Shown one piece after another: positions 5,361 to 8,574 of a stretch of DNA of 8,574 bases. The translations under genes were made by a program, and so were the position numbers. The notes beneath the pieces are model-generated. The model was not told the origin of the DNA and searched no databases. It saw only the letters and a program-made list of their open reading frames with translations. Where the stretch lies: contig SCUR01000490.1 of the NCBI GenBank assembly GCA_004297235.1, positions 1-8,574 of the forward strand, in the 5' to 3' direction. The stretch's first letter is position 1. Each line of letters begins with the position of its first letter. Origin of the DNA: Candidatus Manganitrophaceae bacterium (GTDB lineage Bacteria > Nitrospirota > Nitrospiria > SBBL01 > Manganitrophaceae).

Positions 5361-5942
5361 TTATTGGCCGCCGCTCGATTGACCGGAGCCGCCGTTCTGT
5401 TTTGCGCTCCCCTGCGAGCCGCCGGACGAGCCGCCGTTGGACTGGCCGCCCCCCATGTCGGGACTCTGCGGGCTGGTGCCCCCTTGGGTCCCGCCGCTCT
5501 GCCCTCCTCCCTGCATCGCGCCCCCTTGTTGGCTGCTCCCTGACTCGGCGCCGCCCCCTTGGCCGGAGCTTTGACCTTGAACGCCCAAGGCCGCCAATGT
5601 CTGCGTGTCCGCCTGACCGGTCGGCTGGATGCCTTGCTTTTGTTGGAATTGTTTCAACGCTTCCTGCGTCTTCGGCCCGAACTTTCCATCGGCGGGACCC
5701 GGATCGAATCCCTGCTGCTTTAATTTCTGCTGGATCTGCTTCACCTCTGAAGCGCCCATGGCGCTGCTATGCGTTCCGCTCCCTTTGCCGGAACTTTGCT
5801 GATCGCTTTGCGCTCCGGAGCTCTGTTGACCGCTGCTTTGACTCTGGCCGGCGATCTTCTTGGGACCGGCCTGCCCCGCGTAGAGGGAAGACGCCAAGAA
5901 GACACCTGCGACCAAACCAATCGCGACTGATTTCAGCTTCAT
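5361..5942 (-). CDS. Exported peptidoglycan-binding domain protein (smaller paralog)
   Basis: This 193-residue protein has a signal peptide (MKLKSVAIGLVAGVFLASSLYA, likely cut after Ala22). A Gln/Ser/Gly-rich linker (about 23-63) and one PG_binding_1-like domain (about 64-121) follow, and the tail to the end is Gly/Ser/Gln-rich. The domain shows the usual pattern: VKQIQQKLKQQGFDPGP, DGKFGPKTQEALKQFQQKQG, and TLAALGV. Such domains bind peptidoglycan non-catalytically, so this is probably a wall- or periplasm-located binding protein with disordered arms; no hydrolase domain is present. The ATG is fixed by AAGGAGGT five bases ahead. It is the close paralog of the gene at 6374-7177. They share the domain, the GLVAGVF signal core, the GVQGQS join and the promoter layout. 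A role in stress protection or surface structure is inference. Confidence 0.88.
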   Translation of the reverse strand: MKLKSVAIGLVAGVFLASSLYAGQAGPKKIAGQSQSSGQQSSGAQSDQQSSGKGSGTHSSAMGASEVKQIQQKLKQQGFDPGPADGKFGPKTQEALKQFQQKQGIQPTGQADTQTLAALGVQGQSSGQGGGAESGSSQQGGAMQGGGQSGGTQGGTSPQSPDMGGGQSNGGSSGGSQGSAKQNGGSGQSSGGQ

Positions 5943-6121
5943 CTTATACCTCCTTATCCAATCTAAAAGGTTGGAACCGAGGATCGGGTCCCTTGTTCTC
6001 TACTCCATCCGTCTCCGGTGGGCCGGAACGCTGATCGACCCGTCGGGATAGTCCGTATCGGGCCGACGGCCTCCCATCTTCCAAATTTCATCCGATGCAA
6101 AGGCAATCAATCATTGTCGCG

Positions 6122-6161
6122 ATTGTAGCAGTCCGCTTCCGAGACGATCAATTAACTCAAA
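6122..6161 (-). promoter_or_regulatory. Sigma70-like promoter and shared upstream block, smaller paralog
   Basis: On the minus strand TTGATC (6151-6146), an 18-base spacer and TACAAT (6127-6122) resemble a -35/-10 pair. The -35 lies in the 17-base block TTTGAGTTAATTGATCG, which recurs with one change upstream of the larger paralog. The -10 is 179 bases from the start codon. Conservation of the block, spacer and distance supports a real control region; the sigma factor is inferred. Confidence 0.6.
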
Positions 6162-6282
6162 GTAGGGATGGGAAAGCACTACCAGAGCATTAATCACTTT
6201 GCAGGTGTGAGCACTTACGTTTGGGAGCGCGCCCCAGGCGTTTAGATATCCGCCGATGGAAAAGAGAGGGAGATGAAAATGC

Positions 6283-6322
6283 AAGAAGAGAAGACTGAGT
6301 GTGAGTTCAGCCTTCTCTTCTT
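6283..6322 (-). terminator. Long hairpin downstream of the larger PG-binding gene
   Basis: The arms are 16 bases each: 6283-6298 (AAGAAGAGAAGACTGA) and 6307-6322. They pair with one G-U wobble in the minus-strand RNA, around an 8-base loop. A second perfect 7-base hairpin (CACAGAG/CTCTGTG, 6328-6354) lies between it and the stop codon at 6374. On the minus strand only GCATTTT follows, so the T-run is weak. It may be a terminator or a 3'-end stabiliser. Confidence 0.5.
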
Positions 6323-6373
6323 GAGAGCACAGAGAGCGTGGCGGGCCCTCTGTGTCAGTCGTAAATCACTCGC

Positions 6374-7177
6374 TTACTGCTGCCGGGCCCCCGCATCGGA
6401 GCCGGACTGCATTCCGCTCTCCGGGGGGCTGCCGGAGGGAGCGCTTTGCTGATCGCTTCCCTGCGCGTTCGGCTGGCTGGAGCGGCCGCCGTTCGGCTGC
6501 CCCGGTGTCGCACCGCCGCCGAGATCAGACCCCGGCTGTTGACCTCCTTGTGTCCCGGCATTCGGCTGGCCGCCGCCCATGTCGCCCGGTTGACTCGTGC
6601 CGGGCGCACTCGGAGCGGTTCCACCCTGCTCGGCGCCGCCCTGCATCGAGCCTTCCGGCATCGCACCGCCCGGCTGGCTGCCGCCTCCTTGGCCGCTTTG
6701 ACCTTGAACACCCAGCGCCGCCATCGTCTGCGTGTCAATCTGGCCGCTCGGCTGGATTCCTTGTTTCTCCTGGAACTGGCGCACCGCCTGTTGCGTTTTG
6801 GGCCCAAACTTTCCATCGACCGGCCCCGGATCGAATCCCTGCTCCTTCAATTTCTGCTGGATCTGCTGAACCGAAGAGGCGTCGTGCGGAGCGCCCCCTT
6901 TTCCTTGATCGAGCGCCTGGCCGTTCTGCTGGCCGCCGCTCTGCGCGCCGCTGCTTCCCTTGCCGATCTCCTGGCTGCTGCTCCCCTGATCAACCCCCTG
7001 TTGCTGGCTGCCGCCGAGGTCCGAGCCCTGTCGGCTGCTCCCTTGCTGGCCGCTCTGCTGTTGATCAACGCCCGGCTGAGCGCTCCCTTGGGGGTTGGCC
7101 CCTTGTTCTGCATAGACCGGGGTGAATAAAAAGACGCCTGCGACCAAACCGGTCGCGACTGTTCTAAACCTCATCAC
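6374..7177 (-). CDS. Exported peptidoglycan-binding domain protein (larger paralog)
   Basis: This 267-residue protein has a signal peptide (MMRFRTVATGLVAGVFLFTPVYA, likely cut after Ala23). A long Gln/Gly/Ser-rich linker runs from 24 to about 100, then comes one PG_binding_1-like domain at about 101-157, then a Gly/Pro/Gln/Ser-rich tail of about 110 residues. The domain carries VQQIQQKLKEQGFDPGP, DGKFGPKTQQAVRQFQEKQG and TMAALGV, nearly the same as in the 193-residue paralog. The arms are longer here, so duplication was followed by expansion of low-complexity sequence. The protein has no cysteine and no catalytic domain, and is strongly hydrophilic. GGAGGT lies five bases before ATG 7177; an ATG directly after it could also serve, giving 266 residues. 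The upstream block and promoter spacing match those of the paralog. It probably binds peptidoglycan in the periplasm. Confidence 0.88.
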   Translation of the reverse strand: MMRFRTVATGLVAGVFLFTPVYAEQGANPQGSAQPGVDQQQSGQQGSSRQGSDLGGSQQQGVDQGSSSQEIGKGSSGAQSGGQQNGQALDQGKGGAPHDASSVQQIQQKLKEQGFDPGPVDGKFGPKTQQAVRQFQEKQGIQPSGQIDTQTMAALGVQGQSGQGGGSQPGGAMPEGSMQGGAEQGGTAPSAPGTSQPGDMGGGQPNAGTQGGQQPGSDLGGGATPGQPNGGRSSQPNAQGSDQQSAPSGSPPESGMQSGSDAGARQQ

Positions 7178-7657
7178 GTACCTCCCTGCTTTTCAAAGTT
7201 GAAATTGAATCACTCTCTTTTGTTCGGAACACTTGCTTTTGTCTGACTTCCAAATGAACGCGGGGTCCGTGTTCCCGCGACCCGCCAAAACAGCCGCCGG
7301 AGGCCGACGACCGCTTATCCCTCTTCACTCTTCACGTGGACTCTCTTTGTTATTGATGAGTGTAGCAGCTTACATTTCCAGCGATCAATTAACCCAAACG
7401 AGCGAGAAGGTGCGCACCGAAGGGATTAACTGGAAAATGAGAACCGAGAGAGACCGTTAGGAGGAAGCGGGAAAGAAAGCGTCTGCGCAGAACAACAAGA
7501 TCCAATCTCCGGATCCAGGCAGAGTACTAAATGGGTATTCGTCCCAAATAAGGAGACGGCGATCGATTTTCTTTGTTAGTATCGGAATAAAAATTCTGAT
7601 AAGATGGTTTTGAATTGATTGTTCCCGGCTGAAGCGCCGGGCCGGAAGGAGAGAGCG
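7178..7657. other. Divergent intergenic region
   Basis: This region serves two divergent genes. The left 180 bases are the leader of the larger paralog, with a hairpin GCGGG/CCCGC (7260-7278), followed by its promoter block (7359-7398). A perfect 10-base palindrome TCTGCGCAGA lies at 7482-7491. An AT-rich stretch (about 7565-7615) probably holds the promoter of the reductase gene, though no clear -35/-10 pair stands out. A perfect hairpin CCCGGC-TGAAGC-GCCGGG (7624-7641) ends four bases before the ribosome site at 7646. The 75-codon + frame at 7233 crosses the promoter and is not credible. Confidence 0.6.
7359..7398 (-). promoter_or_regulatory. Sigma70-like promoter and shared upstream block, larger paralog
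   Basis: On the minus strand TTGATC (7388-7383), an 18-base spacer and TACACT (7364-7359) form the pair. The upstream block TTTGGGTTAATTGATCG differs from the smaller paralog's at one base of 17. The -10 lies 181 bases from the start codon, against 179 in the paralog. CTGCTACA just before and within the -10 is also shared. Confidence 0.6.
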
Positions 7658-8574
7658 ATGCCTTTTCCCAAAGAGCAAAGCAAAGAGGGGGAGTTTGTCC
7701 GGCAAGAAGACCGATTTCGAAATTGGGTGACCGCCGACGGGGCTTCCGGTTATCCGGCGGAGCCGGGCCGCTATCATCTCTATGTCTCCCTCGCCTGCCC
7801 CTGGGCCCACCGGACGGTGATCCTCCGCAAGCTGAAGCGCCTTGAAAATGTCATCGGCATGACAGTGGTCGATCCGGTCCGGGATGAGAAGGGATGGGCG
7901 TTTCGCAACGGTCCGGGTTATTCGGAAGATCCGGTCAACGGCTTTCGATATTTAAGCGAGGCCTACAAAAAGATGGACCCGAATTTCAACGACCGGGTCA
8001 CCGTCCCGGTCCTCTGGGATAAGAAGGCCGGCCGGATCGTGAGCAACTCCGACGACGACCTCATGAGAATGCTGAACAGCGCGTTCAACGCCTTCACCGA
8101 CGTCAAAACCGACTTCTATCCGGAGCCGCTCCGCGCCGAGATCGACCAGATCAACGACTTCGTTTATCCCAATATCAACGACGGCGTCTACCGCGCCGGC
8201 TTTGCGACGACGCAGAAAGCATACGAGCACGCCGTCCGCAAGCTCTTCGACGCCCTCGATCAAATCGAAGCGCGCCTTTCGAAGCAGCGATATCTGGTCG
8301 GACGGCAGATCACCGAAGCCGACTGGCGGCTCTTTACCACCCTGATCCGCTTCGACGCCGTCTACTACGTCCATTTCAAATGCAACATCCGCCGGATGGT
8401 CGACTACCCGAACCTCTGGGGATATCTGCGCGATCTCTACCAGCAGGACGGAATCGCCGAGACGGTCGATTTCGATCAGATCAAACGCCACTACTACATA
8501 ACCCACGAGGATATCAATCCGACCCGGATCGTCCCGGTGGGACCGGCGCTTGATCTCACCTCCCCGCATGGACG
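7658..8574 (+). CDS. Glutathionyl-hydroquinone reductase family protein (YqjG/ECM4 type), 3' end cut
   Basis: 305 full codons are visible, close to the usual length of about 320-330, so only the last residues are missing. The family, a branch of glutathione transferases (Xi class), reduces glutathionyl-hydroquinones to hydroquinones in the cytoplasm. The N-terminal thioredoxin-like part has HLYVSLACPWAHRTVIL with the catalytic Cys47 in CPWA. The helical part has GFATTQKAYE, EADWRLFTTLIRFDAVY, HFKCNIRR and the diagnostic ETVDFDQIKRHYY then INPTRIVPVGP. One key region departs from the family: the glutathione-contact segment normally reads SNESSEIIRM, but here it is SNSDDDLMRM (129-138), replacing the Glu-Ser pair. 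ATG 7658 has AAGGAGAG just ahead. It is divergent from the exported-protein genes. It could still use glutathione or another thiol. Confidence 0.92.
   Translation, partial: MPFPKEQSKEGEFVRQEDRFRNWVTADGASGYPAEPGRYHLYVSLACPWAHRTVILRKLKRLENVIGMTVVDPVRDEKGWAFRNGPGYSEDPVNGFRYLSEAYKKMDPNFNDRVTVPVLWDKKAGRIVSNSDDDLMRMLNSAFNAFTDVKTDFYPEPLRAEIDQINDFVYPNINDGVYRAGFATTQKAYEHAVRKLFDALDQIEARLSKQRYLVGRQITEADWRLFTTLIRFDAVYYVHFKCNIRRMVDYPNLWGYLRDLYQQDGIAETVDFDQIKRHYYITHEDINPTRIVPVGPALDLTSPHG

Larger units (their letters stand above)
5943..6373. other. Intergenic region: promoter of the smaller paralog and 3' hairpins of the larger
   Basis: The left part is the roughly 180-base leader of the gene starting at 5942. 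It includes a hairpin, CCGTCGG (6040-6046) with CCGACGG (6063-6069). The promoter block follows at 6122-6161. The right part holds two hairpins (6283-6322, 6328-6354) just downstream of the larger paralog. No gene is seen; a 59-codon + frame (6273-6452) runs through the hairpins and into the antisense of the neighbour. Confidence 0.6.

Noticed and set aside
6273..6452. 59-codon + ORF (MKMQEEKTECEFS...) with a purine-rich upstream stretch
   Set aside because: It runs through two hairpins and then antisense into the larger paralog; the second half is shadow-like.
7952..8569. 205-codon minus frame opposite the reductase
   Set aside because: It is Val/Asp/Glu/Gly-rich, a typical shadow of a GC-rich gene; the + strand matches a known family throughout.

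Overview
The window looks like chromosomal DNA from a moderately GC-rich Gram-negative bacterium. The coding part is clearly above 60% GC where I counted single lines, and most genes have strong AGGAGG-type ribosome binding sites. Signal peptides point to export across a cytoplasmic membrane. The gene mix (DUF2231 membrane protein, UlaG-like metallo-hydrolase, Gln/Gly/Ser-rich exported proteins with a peptidoglycan-binding domain, glutathionyl-hydroquinone-reductase-like protein) would suit an environmental lineage such as Nitrospirota. That placement is a guess, not something the sequence proves.

Layout. Bases 1-313 hold the 3' end of an unrecognised gene on + in visibly AT-richer DNA (126 G/C in the first 300 bases). 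Bases 314-821 have no convincing intact gene, but a cysteine-rich open frame lies on the minus strand just behind a cold-shock protein gene (822-1034, -). Upstream of that gene, 1173-1750 is a MITE-like element without a transposase: near-identical 16-bp terminal inverted repeats enclose two large GC-rich hairpin modules in inverted orientation. Bases 1751-2114 carry a short copy of the 3' end of the alpha/beta hydrolase gene found at 2651-3454, plus several nested palindromes. A DUF2231 four-helix membrane protein (2115-2603, +) converges on that hydrolase, which has cysteine in place of the usual nucleophilic serine.

From 3693 to 7177 four genes lie on the minus strand. They are, in transcription order, a large and a smaller paralogous exported protein with a PG_binding_1 domain inside disordered Q/S/G-rich tails (6374-7177 and 5361-5942), a UlaG-like MBL-fold hydrolase (4362-5237), and an exported Gly/Ser-rich low-complexity protein (3693-4193) ending in a textbook terminator. 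The two paralogs have matching sigma70-like promoter regions (shared 17-bp block, TTGATC-N18-TACAAT or TACACT) at almost the same distance, about 180 bases, from their start codons. This indicates duplication together with the control region. From 7658 to the right edge, on +, runs a glutathionyl-hydroquinone reductase family gene with a CPWA active site but an altered glutathione-contact motif; it is cut by the window end.

Taken together, the middle of the window reads as a small envelope/stress locus: three secreted hydrophilic glycine-rich proteins, two of which can probably anchor to peptidoglycan, next to soluble detoxification-type enzymes. The functional link is inference; the duplicated proteins and promoters are directly visible.
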